This document shows, in pieces, positions 24,636 to 32,644 of a stretch of 64,000 nucleotides of DNA. The position numbers were made by a program, and so were the translations under genes. The stretch's first letter is position 1. Every line of letters begins with the position of its first letter. The stretch spans positions 2,848,001 through 2,912,000 of the forward strand of contig NZ_LR130778.1 of NCBI RefSeq assembly GCF_900538275.1, given 5' to 3'. Below the pieces are notes generated by a model, which was not told the DNA's origin, did no database searches, and saw only the letters and a list, made by a program, of their open reading frames with translations. The stretch is from Petrocella atlantisensis (GTDB taxonomy: Bacteria > Bacillota > Clostridia > Lachnospirales > Vallitaleaceae).

Positions 24636-25514
24636 ATGGGTAAAACATCAAAAAAAGATAGAAGACATTTTAGAACAGTCATAAAACGAGGCAGCATCAT
24701 TGTGAGTATAATTATAATTTTGTTTGTAATCCTCATACAGACGCCGGTATACCCGTGGGCTAAGAGTATTGTTGTTATGAGTGTTTATAGCCGTTATGAA
24801 TCCGGCTATTCTTTATTAAAGGATAAGAATATTCAGATTAAGATCCCCGGAGGCCTTCAGACAAAAGAGAAAGATTGGTATCCTTTTGTCATGACTTTTA
24901 ATGATGACCGAGGTTTTTCGGGATTCATGGGCGAACCCATGCGGATGACGGTTTTATATAATTTTGGCCACTTCTCACCGCTAAAAGGGTACGCCTCTTA
25001 CTACGACATAGATAGTCCTTATTATAATAGCTTCTACGGTGCCTATGGTGTCAGCAAAGGCTCTGAGGAAGCTTTTGGATTTATAGATGGTGAAGTAGAC
25101 CATGAAGCCATCAGCAAGGTGCCGGAGTTTGATATGGTGCGGCTGGTACTTGAGAGCATCGGTAGTTATGATAATATTTTCGAATACGAAGTCATCTCAG
25201 AAGAAAAGGCTGAGCTGTTTAATGAAGACGATTGGTTGGTCATAGACGCAAAGATTACGGTCAACGGATCCATGCATACTTATAAGAAAGACCATAGGGC
25301 TTACATTCAATATGGAAAGCCACCAAAAGCATCCTCAGTTGAAGAGCGTCCTGCTGAGGACTTTGCAGTTGTAGACATGGTAGGCCGCATCTACGCCAAA
25401 CATTATGAAGAGAAAAACATAACCCTATTTTTCTACTGCATCACCAGGGATGAAGCGGTCATTGAAGCTTGGAATATAGATATAATGAATCAGACAAAGT
25501 TAATCATGCATTAG
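24636..25514 (+). CDS. Membrane-anchored protein of unknown function
   Basis: 292 residues from the ATG at 24636, which has a GAGG site at suitable distance. A short basic N-terminus (GKTSKKDRRHFRTVIKRG) precedes one membrane helix (about residues 20-45). The rest is a roughly 240-residue domain, presumably outside the cell, rich in aromatic residues, with MTFNDDRGFSGFMGEPMRMT and YASYYDIDSPYYNSFYGAYG. I do not recognise a family. It lies just after the pho operon and 21 bases before a PHP-domain gene, with which it may be co-transcribed. A link to phosphate starvation would be speculation. Confidence 0.6.
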   Translation: MGKTSKKDRRHFRTVIKRGSIIVSIIIILFVILIQTPVYPWAKSIVVMSVYSRYESGYSLLKDKNIQIKIPGGLQTKEKDWYPFVMTFNDDRGFSGFMGEPMRMTVLYNFGHFSPLKGYASYYDIDSPYYNSFYGAYGVSKGSEEAFGFIDGEVDHEAISKVPEFDMVRLVLESIGSYDNIFEYEVISEEKAELFNEDDWLVIDAKITVNGSMHTYKKDHRAYIQYGKPPKASSVEERPAEDFAVVDMVGRIYAKHYEEKNITLFFYCITRDEAVIEAWNIDIMNQTKLIMH

Positions 25515-25535
25515 AGTTAGAAAGAGGTCATAAAG

Positions 25536-26147
25536 ATGAAAGTGGATTTTCATTTACATACGAGTGAATATTCAGGATGCGCAATGGCAACAGCCGAGGA
25601 ACAGATTAGAAGTGCCAAAAAAAGTGGGCTTGATGTCATATTTATAACGGACCATATGACACTTTTCCCTATGGAAGTGATTGAAGATTATAATAAGCAA
25701 TACGCACCCCTTAAGATCTATCAAGGGATAGAAGTGACGATTATGGAAGGTGCTTATGAGGATGTTCTTGTTCTTGGGGTTCATGATTCTAAGATTGAAG
25801 GCAGACATTGGAAATATGAAGACCTACATACCTATGTGAAAAAGAAGGGTGGCGCCATAATACTTGCCCATCCTTATCGGTTTGCAGACGAAGTGAATGT
25901 CAACATATGGGATTATCCGCCGGATGCGGTAGAGGTGCTCTCCTCTAATATCGGTAGACTAAACTTTGAAAGACGCCGTCTTTTGGCAAATACCCTAGAA
26001 TGTCCCATGGTCACCAATTCAGATAGCCATTTTATAGAGAATACAGGTTGTTACTATAATATTTTCCCAGACAGCTGCGTGGATGAAGCATCTATTATAG
26101 AGGCCCTTATAAAAGGCGACTTTGAATGCAACAGTATTAGAGCTTAA
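25536..26147 (+). CDS. PHP-domain phosphoesterase
   Basis: 203 residues with all PHP metal-binding motifs: DFHLHTSEYSGC (motif I, residues 4-15), ITDHMTLFP (motif II, near 38), a glutamate in YQGIEVTI (near 66), ILAHPYRFA (motif III) and NSDSHFIE (motif IV). The family hydrolyses phosphoesters such as histidinol phosphate, 3'-phosphorylated nucleotides or short oligonucleotides. This short stand-alone type resembles the TrpH/RNase AM group but lacks its full length. The substrate is uncertain. An AGAGG site precedes the start, and the gene closely follows the unknown membrane protein. Confidence 0.83.
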   Translation: MKVDFHLHTSEYSGCAMATAEEQIRSAKKSGLDVIFITDHMTLFPMEVIEDYNKQYAPLKIYQGIEVTIMEGAYEDVLVLGVHDSKIEGRHWKYEDLHTYVKKKGGAIILAHPYRFADEVNVNIWDYPPDAVEVLSSNIGRLNFERRRLLANTLECPMVTNSDSHFIENTGCYYNIFPDSCVDEASIIEALIKGDFECNSIRA

Positions 26148-26193
26148 GATAAATCAAATACCCGAACATTAAACATAATATATCAAAAAACGT

Positions 26194-26222
26194 TTGACAG
26201 TATAACCTTGCCCATGTATGAT
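26194..26222 (+). promoter_or_regulatory. Promoter of guaA
   Basis: TTGACA, a 17-base spacer and TATGAT lie 60 bases before the guaA start. The short leader contains the palindrome AATCATGATT. No purine riboswitch core is visible. Confidence 0.7.
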
Positions 26223-26282
26223 AAAGAACAGGATTCTTATAATCATGATTTTATAATCAAGTAGTAATTAGGAGGACACAAA

Positions 26283-27818
26283 ATGAAACATGAATTGATC
26301 ATAGTACTTGACTTTGGCGGTCAATACAATCAGTTGATTGCAAGACGGGTCAGAGAAGTAAACGTATATGCAGAAGTATTATCGTATGAAACACCCATAG
26401 AAGAAATCATAGCAAGAAACCCAAAAGGTATTATTTTTACAGGCGGACCCTCCGTCGTTTTTGAAGAAAATGCACCCCTAATTGACAAAGCCATCTTTGA
26501 TGCTGGCATTCCGATACTTGGCATCTGCTATGGATCACAGTTAATGGGTTATCTCCTTGGCGGCAGTGTCGCAAGAGCCGATTCAAGAGAATATGGTAAA
26601 ACAGATCTAACAGTCGATAAAAGCGACCCATTATTCGAAGGTGTTGATGTATCCTCCGTTGCTTGGATGAGCCATACTTATTATGTTTCAAGTCCACCGA
26701 GCGACTTTAGAATAACCGCATCCACAGACACTTGTCCGGTAGCCGGCATGTCCAATGAGAGCAAAAAGCTTTATGCTGTGCAGTTTCATCCGGAAGTCAA
26801 CCATACACCGGAAGGTACTAAGATGCTTAAGAACTTCCTAGTTAACATCTGTGGTTGCAGTCAAGACTGGATCATGAGCGATTTTGCAAAAGATCAAATC
26901 AAACTCCTAAAAGAAAAAATCGGCGACAAAAAAGTCCTATGCGCCTTATCCGGTGGTGTAGACTCCTCTGTTGCAGCTATGTTGATTCACAAAGCCGTGG
27001 GTAAGCAATTGACCTGTATCTTCGTTGATCATGGTCTACTTCGTAAAGATGAAGGGGATGATGTGGAGAAGGTATTTGGAGAGGAATTTGACATGAACTT
27101 GATTCGTGTCAATTGCGAGAAGCAATTCCTTAATAAACTTGCAGGGGTATCCGACCCTGAGACCAAGCGTAAAATCATCGGTGAAGAATTCATCCGTGTC
27201 TTTGAGGCAGAAGCTAAGAAAATCGGTGTAGTCGACTTTTTGGTTCAAGGGACCATCTATCCGGACGTCATCGAAAGCGGTACAAAAGACGCAGCCGTCA
27301 TCAAAAGCCATCACAATGTAGGCGGTCTACCGGAACATGTAGACTTCAAAGAAATCATAGAACCACTTAGAGACTTATTCAAAGATGAAGTAAGAAATGT
27401 CGGCCGTGCCGTTGGCATCCCTGAGTTCTTAGTATCCAGACAACCTTTCCCAGGTCCCGGACTTGCCATTCGTGTCATCGGCGACATCACCAAGGAAAAG
27501 CTGGACATCTTAAGAGAAGCGGACTACATCTTCCGCGAAGAAGTAAAAGCAGCCGGCATCTCAAAAGGCCTTGGCCAATATTTTGCTGTACTAACCAATC
27601 TTAAGAGTGTTGGCGTCATGGGTGACGAGAGAACCTATGATTACACGGTAGCTCTAAGATCCGTTGATACCTCCGACTTCATGACCGCAGACTGGTCCAG
27701 AATCCCGCACGAGATCCTAGCCAAAGTCTCTAACAGAATCGTCAATGAAGTAAACCATGTGAACCGTATATGCTATGATATCACCAGTAAACCACCAGCT
27801 ACGATTGAGTGGGAGTAA
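26283..27818 (+). CDS. guaA: GMP synthase (glutamine-hydrolysing)
   Basis: 511 residues, full length. The class I glutamine amidotransferase domain (about 1-190) has the nucleophile in [15 protein letters not shown] (Cys near 82) and the His-Glu pair in QFHPEVNHT. The ATP pyrophosphatase domain has the PP-loop [13 protein letters not shown] (near 222). The C-terminal dimerisation domain ends in the XMP-binding tail [14 protein letters not shown]. It converts XMP, glutamine and ATP to GMP in purine synthesis. It stands alone behind a good promoter and an AGGAGG site. Its GC content is visibly higher than that of the accessory genes after it. Confidence 0.97.
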   Translation: MKHELIIVLDFGGQYNQLIARRVREVNVYAEVLSYETPIEEIIARNPKGIIFTGGPSVVFEENAPLIDKAIFDAGIPILGICYGSQLMGYLLGGSVARADSREYGKTDLTVDKSDPLFEGVDVSSVAWMSHTYYVSSPPSDFRITASTDTCPVAGMSNESKKLYAVQFHPEVNHTPEGTKMLKNFLVNICGCSQDWIMSDFAKDQIKLLKEKIGDKKVLCALSGGVDSSVAAMLIHKAVGKQLTCIFVDHGLLRKDEGDDVEKVFGEEFDMNLIRVNCEKQFLNKLAGVSDPETKRKIIGEEFIRVFEAEAKKIGVVDFLVQGTIYPDVIESGTKDAAVIKSHHNVGGLPEHVDFKEIIEPLRDLFKDEVRNVGRAVGIPEFLVSRQPFPGPGLAIRVIGDITKEKLDILREADYIFREEVKAAGISKGLGQYFAVLTNLKSVGVMGDERTYDYTVALRSVDTSDFMTADWSRIPHEILAKVSNRIVNEVNHVNRICYDITSKPPATIEWE

Positions 27819-27940
27819 TCGCAAGTTTATTTCCTATAGCTTAAACTGTTATTCCATATCATCATATATCACGAATTGTTGATTTTATCAATAATCTTTC
27901 TTAATTAAGAGTAATTAATATCATATAAGGAAAATAAAGT

Positions 27941-27985
27941 CATAGGGTATCAGTAAAGTTATTTCCTTGATACTCTATGTTTTTT
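27941..27985 (+). terminator. Terminator downstream of guaA
   Basis: CATAGGGTATCA and GATACTCTATG pair around a loop and a T-tract follows. The 120 bases between the guaA stop and this hairpin show no gene. Confidence 0.7.
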
Positions 27986-28006
27986 ATTACTTAACTTTAA
28001 AATTTG

Positions 28007-28039
28007 CACGATTATGCTTGTAAAGAAGCAAAATCAGTG
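28007..28039. promoter_or_regulatory. AbiEi operator IR1
   Basis: An imperfect inverted repeat: CACGATTATGCTT pairs with AAGCAAAATCAGTG around GTAAAG. It overlaps the predicted -35 region and the spacer of the antitoxin promoter, and resembles IR2 further downstream. Confidence 0.6.
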
Positions 28040-28045
28040 TATAAT
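28018..28045 (+). promoter_or_regulatory. Promoter of the AbiEi gene
   Basis: TTGTAA, a 16-base spacer and TATAAT lie between the two inverted repeats, so both operators flank or overlap the start of transcription. Confidence 0.55.
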
Positions 28046-28067
28046 TAAAGTGACTTTTAAATTTACG

Positions 28068-28095
28068 CAATCTTGCTTAAAAAGAAGCAAGATTG
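28068..28095. promoter_or_regulatory. AbiEi operator IR2
   Basis: CAATCTTGCTT and AAGCAAGATTG are perfect 11-bp arms around AAAAAG, 20 bases before the antitoxin start. The centre is about 58 bases from that of IR1. AbiEi antitoxins are known to repress their own operon by binding two such repeats. Confidence 0.65.
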
Positions 28096-28114
28096 AGAAA
28101 GAAATGAAGTGACT

Positions 28115-28882
28115 ATGAAAGAATATGATCAATTAGCGAAATATAAAACATTTTCATTAGGTGATGTGACCGCTATTACTGGTAATGAAAGTACATCAAC
28201 ATCATTAATCACAAGGTGGTTAAAGAAGAAATATGTAGTTAGAATACGTAAGGATTTATATTCTTGCATAGATTTAACAACAGGTGATATTATTGCAAAT
28301 AAATATCAAATTGCATCAGCAATTAATGATGCGTCTTACGTTTCACATCATACTGCCTTTGAGTTTTTTGGTATGGTAAATCAAGTATATAATACCGTTT
28401 ATGTTTCTTCAAAGAAGCGGTTTAATACATTTGAATTTATGGGGACTACTTATAAGTATATGAGTTCTCCATTTTATGAAGGTGTGTTTTTAGTAAAAAA
28501 TGTTGAAGGTATACGCATAACGGATGTAGAAAGAACATTTGTAGATAGTATTAATCTTCTGTCTAAAGTTGGTGGTATAGAAGAACTCATTAATATTACC
28601 AAAACAATTGAATCGTTAAGTGCAGAGAAGTTACTTGGTTATATGGAACAATACAATAAAAAAGTAATATTCCAAAAAGTTGGCTTTTTTTTAGAGAACT
28701 ATTACAATGGTGAAAATTTGGGTGCAGCTTTTTTTGAAACATGTCAACTGAAATCAGGAAACAGTGTACGGTACTTAGAACAAGGTCGTGAAGGTAAGTT
28801 TCTGGCTAGGTGGAATCTTATAATACCAGAGGAATTCATACCAAGGAAAAACGATGTGGAGGGACCGAATGAATATATATGA
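28115..28882 (+). CDS. AbiEi-family type IV antitoxin / transcriptional regulator
   Basis: 255 residues from the ATG at 28115. The N-terminal winged helix (about 5-65: FSLGDVTAITGNESTSTSLI, KYVVRIRKDLYSCID) matches the AbiEi antitoxin DNA-binding domain. The middle has IASAINDASYVSHHTAFEFF and the C-terminal domain has ITDVERTFVDSINLLSKVGG, typical of this family of abortive-infection regulators. AbiEi represses its own promoter and counteracts the nucleotidyltransferase toxin AbiEii. Two matching inverted repeats lie upstream. The toxin start overlaps its last codons, but the toxin is interrupted by an insertion sequence, so the antitoxin is now without a working partner here. Confidence 0.85.
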   Translation: MKEYDQLAKYKTFSLGDVTAITGNESTSTSLITRWLKKKYVVRIRKDLYSCIDLTTGDIIANKYQIASAINDASYVSHHTAFEFFGMVNQVYNTVYVSSKKRFNTFEFMGTTYKYMSSPFYEGVFLVKNVEGIRITDVERTFVDSINLLSKVGGIEELINITKTIESLSAEKLLGYMEQYNKKVIFQKVGFFLENYYNGENLGAAFFETCQLKSGNSVRYLEQGREGKFLARWNLIIPEEFIPRKNDVEGPNEYI

Positions 28883-28931
28883 TAAAAGTTATATAAGTAA
28901 GAAGGCAACAGATAGTGGATTCAATAGGGAT
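28869..28931 (+). pseudogene. AbiEii toxin gene, 5' fragment split by an IS
   Basis: The frame starts at ATG 28869 inside the end of the antitoxin gene and reads MNIYDKSYISKKATDSGFNR followed by D, the usual beginning of AbiEii nucleotidyltransferase toxins. It stops exactly at the insertion-sequence end at 28932. The reading frame resumes beyond the element at 30179 with the duplicated GAT codon and continues TYEKVLRLVDV. The catalytic domain that should follow is absent. Confidence 0.8.
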
Positions 28932-28961
28932 TGATCTTTCCCTGACTTAATAGACACCGTT

Positions 28962-29810
28962 TTAGGCGGATAATCTTTGTTTTTCGCATTGATTCGGCGT
29001 TTTATAACCGATTGCTGAATTCAAGCGATTTGAATTATAGAAAGTTTCAATGTAATCAAAAATATCATGCTTCGCTTGATCCCTAGTTTTGTATTGTTTG
29101 TGATGAATTAATTCCTTCTTTAGAATGCTGAAAAAGGACTCCATAGGAGCATTGTCATAAGGGTTTCCGCTCCTACTCATGCTGCATATAATACCATTGG
29201 TTTTTAACAGTCGTTGATAGTCATAGCTGGCATATTGCACTCCACGATCAGAGTGATGGATTAATCCGAATGATGGATTTCTTCTCATAATTGCCATGTT
29301 AAGAGCATTCATTGCAAGCTCTTTGGTCATATGCTTGTCCATTGACCAACCAACTATCTTTTTATCATAGACGTCCTTTATACAAGCTAGATAGAGCCAT
29401 CCTTCTTCTGTTGGGATGTATGTTATATCTGAAAGCCATATTTTATTGGGACAAGTTGTCTCAAACTGCTGATTTAAAAGATTTTCTGCTACCGGGTATC
29501 TGTGATTTGAATTCGTTGTAGCTTTGAATTTTCGGCGAGTAATCGAATAAATGTGATTGTTTTTCATAATTTTACTCACACGATTCTTTCCACAAGTTAT
29601 TCCATCTAGCTGCAATTGCTTGGTAACTCTCGGGCTTCCATAGGTCTTTCTGGATGCCTCGTAGACTCTTTTAATCTCTACCAACAATTTATCATTTGCT
29701 TGCTTATACTTGCTCTTTGGGCGTTTGAACCATGCATAATAACCACTTCGAGATACACGCAGTACTTTTGCCATCTTTGCCACACGAAACTCGAAGCGGT
29801 GAGCTTTCAT
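28962..29810 (-). CDS. IS3-family transposase orfB
   Basis: 282 residues, intact. An N-terminal HTH_21 region (VLRVSRSGYYAWFKRP, RKTYGSPRVTKQLQLDGI) is followed by the rve integrase core. The catalytic residues are in IWLSDITYIP (Asp), HHSDRGVQYAS (Asp) and DNAPMESFFSILK (Glu), and the C-terminal NSNRLNSAIGYKTPNQ is canonical. It is expressed as an OrfAB fusion by -1 frameshifting from orfA at the A-run 29854-29861. This element is in much better condition than the one at 12.4-14.0 kb and belongs to a different IS3 subgroup. Confidence 0.93.
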   Translation of the reverse strand: MKAHRFEFRVAKMAKVLRVSRSGYYAWFKRPKSKYKQANDKLLVEIKRVYEASRKTYGSPRVTKQLQLDGITCGKNRVSKIMKNNHIYSITRRKFKATTNSNHRYPVAENLLNQQFETTCPNKIWLSDITYIPTEEGWLYLACIKDVYDKKIVGWSMDKHMTKELAMNALNMAIMRRNPSFGLIHHSDRGVQYASYDYQRLLKTNGIICSMSRSGNPYDNAPMESFFSILKKELIHHKQYKTRDQAKHDIFDYIETFYNSNRLNSAIGYKTPNQCEKQRLSA

Positions 29811-29821
29811 AAACTCATATT

Positions 29822-30112
29822 TTATCTCGGTGGTTTGGTGAAGATGGTGATAGCTTTTTTTAATATAGCGATTTCCTCTTCAAGATCGGATATTTTACGT
29901 TTGGCATCCCGTAGCTCTTTTTCTTCAGGCTTGAGATTTCCACTTCCGACAAAGGGTGTATTAGGATCCTTGTGGTACTGCTCAATCCACTTGTAGATTG
30001 TATTGGGATGAACACCGATGTCATTTGCTACACTTGGGACGCTTCGATTGAGCTCTGTTACCAATCGGATTGCTTCCATCTTAAAATCATTGTTGAACCT
30101 TTTTCTGCTCAT
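29822..30112 (-). CDS. IS3-family transposase orfA
   Basis: 96 residues. A helix-turn-helix (SVPSVANDIGVHPNTIYKWI, residues about 24-43) binds the terminal repeats. The C-terminal leucine-zipper-like helix (LRDAKRKISDLEEEIAILKK) mediates dimerisation. The minus-strand A-run near its end (A AAA AAA G) lies where orfB overlaps in the -1 frame, as required for programmed frameshifting to give the active OrfAB transposase. The gene begins about 65 bases inside the right end of the element. Confidence 0.92.
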   Translation of the reverse strand: MSRKRFNNDFKMEAIRLVTELNRSVPSVANDIGVHPNTIYKWIEQYHKDPNTPFVGSGNLKPEEKELRDAKRKISDLEEEIAILKKAITIFTKPPR

Positions 30113-30178
30113 ATAGACACCTCCATTTGATTTATTATATCAGCCATTCGGTGTGTCTATCAAGTTGGGTTAAGGTCA

Positions 30179-30214
30179 GATACTTATGAGAAAGTGCTTA
30201 GGTTAGTAGATGTG
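30179..30214 (+). pseudogene. AbiEii toxin gene, 3' remnant beyond the IS
   Basis: After the duplicated GAT codon the sequence reads TYEKVLRLVDV in the same frame as the 5' fragment, matching the RDTxEKVxRLxD region of AbiEii. After 30214 the similarity ends abruptly in a hairpin-containing sequence, so the 3' nine-tenths of the toxin was deleted. Confidence 0.7.
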
Positions 30215-30228
30215 AAATGTAATAACGA

Positions 30229-30256
30229 CGGGAACCTTGAGACTTTTGGGTTCCCG
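30229..30256. terminator. Hairpin after the toxin remnant
   Basis: ACGGGAACC and GGGTTCCCGT pair. Only GTTTCTG follows, so it is a weak terminator candidate. The remaining 240 bases up to the MoxR gene show no gene. Confidence 0.45.
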
Positions 30257-30498
30257 TTTCTGATATACTTTGATATGAATGGAATCAGCTAAACTTGTTT
30301 TTACAACTTTATGAATTATTGGTACAATGAATGTCAGTAGTCAAGAGGTACTTCATATCCATGATAAAAGTTGATTAAATATTAGAAATTAGGTATCATT
30401 CATTTAATCAATCATTTATTACGACTATAATAAAAAAACATAATATCATAAAGCAGCCAAAGAGCATACTTAAAATTCCAGCGAAGGAGAGGATTGAA

Positions 30499-31440
30499 TT
30501 GAACCAAAAAGTAGAAGATTTGATCAATAACATTAATAAAGTCATGGTTGGAAAAAGAGAGGCAATTGAACTCATAACCTTAACAATGTTATGCAACGGA
30601 CATGTTCTTATTGAGGATGTACCAGGTACGGGTAAGACAACCTTAGCCATTGCACTGGCAAAATCAATTGGAGGGGACTTTAACCGAATTTCTTGTACGC
30701 CTGATGTTATGCCTTCAGATATTACAGGGTTTACAATGTATCATCCTAAAAACGAAGCATTTGAATATCACGAAGGTGCGGTTATGACAAATATCTTCTT
30801 AGCAGATGAAATTAATCGTACACCGCCAAAAACTCAATCAGGGTTACTTGAAGCGATGGAAGAAAGATATGTTTCTGTAGACGGCACACATCACAAGTTA
30901 CCAGACCCTTTTATGGTGATTGCAACACAAAATCCAATTGAATATCTTGGTACCTATCCACTTCCTGAAGCTCAACTTGATCGTTTTATGATAAAAATGG
31001 CTATTGGATATCCAAGTCTTGAAGAAGAAATGATGGTTATGGAGCGTTTTAAGCAATCCAATCCTTTGGATACATTAGAATCTGTGATTACACTTGAAGA
31101 GCTTAAGGCTATTCAGAAGGAGATTCTAGAGGTTAGGCAACATGATGATATTTCAAGATATATCGTTGATTTGGTAAAAGCAACGAGAGATTCTAAAGAT
31201 ACGCTACTTGGCATAAGTCCACGAGGGACGCTGTTTATCAGTAAAATGGCCAAAGGTGTGGCTTATTACCGAGGTAGAGACTATGTCATACCAGATGATG
31301 TAAAACATATATTTATGTCGGTTGCGTCCCATCGCATTGTGCCTCGCCCTGAAGCTAAATATGAAAATCGAGGCAATGAGGATATCATTAAAAATGTCAT
31401 GAAATTAGTATATGTACCGGAAGGTGATGCGTTTGCGTAG
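30499..31440 (+). CDS. MoxR-family AAA+ ATPase
   Basis: 313 residues, starting at a TTG behind AAGGAGAGG. The AAA_3 domain has Walker A EDVPGTGKTT (about 40-49), Walker B IFLADEINRTPPKTQ, the MoxR-specific EAMEERYVSVDG segment, sensor 1 IATQNPIEY and the sensor 2 region LGISPRGT. The C-terminal lid continues to residue 310. MoxR ATPases act as chaperones in the assembly of membrane or metal-containing complexes. It is the first gene of a MoxR-DUF58-transglutaminase operon, a conserved trio of unclear function, and its end overlaps the DUF58 gene. Confidence 0.93.
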   Translation: MNQKVEDLINNINKVMVGKREAIELITLTMLCNGHVLIEDVPGTGKTTLAIALAKSIGGDFNRISCTPDVMPSDITGFTMYHPKNEAFEYHEGAVMTNIFLADEINRTPPKTQSGLLEAMEERYVSVDGTHHKLPDPFMVIATQNPIEYLGTYPLPEAQLDRFMIKMAIGYPSLEEEMMVMERFKQSNPLDTLESVITLEELKAIQKEILEVRQHDDISRYIVDLVKATRDSKDTLLGISPRGTLFISKMAKGVAYYRGRDYVIPDDVKHIFMSVASHRIVPRPEAKYENRGNEDIIKNVMKLVYVPEGDAFA

Positions 31441-32644
31441 AACATGGACGATTTATAGTGTATTGCTTGTTTCATCAATGATTTTTAACCGCTTATTACC
31501 GGGTTATACCAGTAGCATTAGTTTTTATATTATACTGTTTACACCCGTCATTAGCTTTGCTCATATATCTTTGACGTACTATGTATTTAAGCTCACACAT
31601 AGTGTTGACAAGAGATTTGTATCAAAGGGTGATGAGATTGTCTATGTCATTAAGCTCATTAATCCAACTTCATTTCTTTTGGCACCATTTTCTCTTCGTT
31701 ATGTGTCAAGTGAAAGGCTTTTTAAAGATGCAAAGAATGATATTCATCATCCGATTATTGTATCTGAACAAAAGACTGTCGTTATCCGCAAAAAGCTTAC
31801 TTGTACCTATCGAGGTAATTATTCGATAGGTGTTGATCGCCTTATTATATGTGACTATTTTAAATTCTTCCGATTCAATTACACGGCAATCGAACAACAT
31901 AAAATTCTTGTTTATCCAAAACTGCGTGAGCTAAAAAGCAGCTTGCTTCGCAATATTAGTAATGAAAGTAATGAAAGCGTTATATCCAATACGACACAAA
32001 ACCAATCCGTGTTTACGGATGTAAGAGATTACCAACCAGGTGACCCACTAAATAAAATACATTGGAAGTTAACAGCAAAAACAGGAGACTTTATTTCCAA
32101 AGACTACTCAGGTCAAGTGACAAATAAAACAAAGATTTTCTTAGATACATATAGCTTGAACTTAGACAGTGAAAGTTCTATTGTCTATGAAGACTATATG
32201 GTTGAGGGTTGTGTATCACTGGTGCATTTCTTCCTTGAAAACCGAATACATACACAATTGTATTATGAAAAATTTGGAATGCATAAATCGGAAGGACGAA
32301 GCAGTAAAGATTTCCTAAGGTTTTATGATGAACTGGCAAAACTTTCTTTTTATAAGGAACAAGGTTTTTCTAAACTGATGGATGATGTTCTACATCTAGA
32401 ACGTGACCCGTGTCATGTGATATTAATGACACAGCACATCACATTACCTTTAGTTGAAAAATTGGTAGGCTTGAAATATCAGAATTACGAAATAAGCATT
32501 GTAGTCTGTGATCGTAAGACCATGGATATAGAGGGTATTGAGAGTTTTGGAGACAATCAGTGTCAATTTATATTAACCACATCAAAAATACCGATTTATT
32601 ATATGCAACATGATGAAAGCTCAACAAGGTTGGGGGTGACTTAG
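31427..32644 (+). CDS. DUF58 domain protein
   Basis: 405 residues if started at ATG 31427 (GGAAGG just upstream); the frame also has ATG 31412 and TTG 31433, so the start is uncertain by a few codons. Two N-terminal membrane helices (about 8-25 and 28-50) precede a beta-rich region and then the DUF58 core, marked by VRDYQPGDPLNKIHWKLTA and TGDFISKDYSG (about residues 205-235). A von Willebrand-like fold follows. The family is always found with MoxR and a TgpA-like transglutaminase, as here. It overlaps moxR by 14 bases and the next gene by one base. Confidence 0.87.
   Translation: MRLRRTWTIYSVLLVSSMIFNRLLPGYTSSISFYIILFTPVISFAHISLTYYVFKLTHSVDKRFVSKGDEIVYVIKLINPTSFLLAPFSLRYVSSERLFKDAKNDIHHPIIVSEQKTVVIRKKLTCTYRGNYSIGVDRLIICDYFKFFRFNYTAIEQHKILVYPKLRELKSSLLRNISNESNESVISNTTQNQSVFTDVRDYQPGDPLNKIHWKLTAKTGDFISKDYSGQVTNKTKIFLDTYSLNLDSESSIVYEDYMVEGCVSLVHFFLENRIHTQLYYEKFGMHKSEGRSSKDFLRFYDELAKLSFYKEQGFSKLMDDVLHLERDPCHVILMTQHITLPLVEKLVGLKYQNYEISIVVCDRKTMDIEGIESFGDNQCQFILTTSKIPIYYMQHDESSTRLGVT

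Larger units (their letters stand above)
28932..30178 (-). mobile_element. Intact IS3-family insertion sequence
   Basis: 1247 bp with imperfect terminal inverted repeats: TGATCTTTCCCTGACTTAAT on the left against TGACCTTAACCCAACTTGAT (reverse complement of the right end), both continuing into AGACACCG-like sequence. A 3-bp target duplication GAT flanks the element at 28929-28931 and 30179-30181. It encodes orfA and orfB in the -1 relationship, with a slippery A-run (minus strand) at 29854-29861. It interrupts the AbiEii toxin gene. Confidence 0.92.

Noticed and set aside
26148-26282. Possible purine riboswitch in front of guaA
   Set aside because: The leader is only about 55 bases after the predicted start of transcription and lacks the conserved three-way junction sequence of the family.
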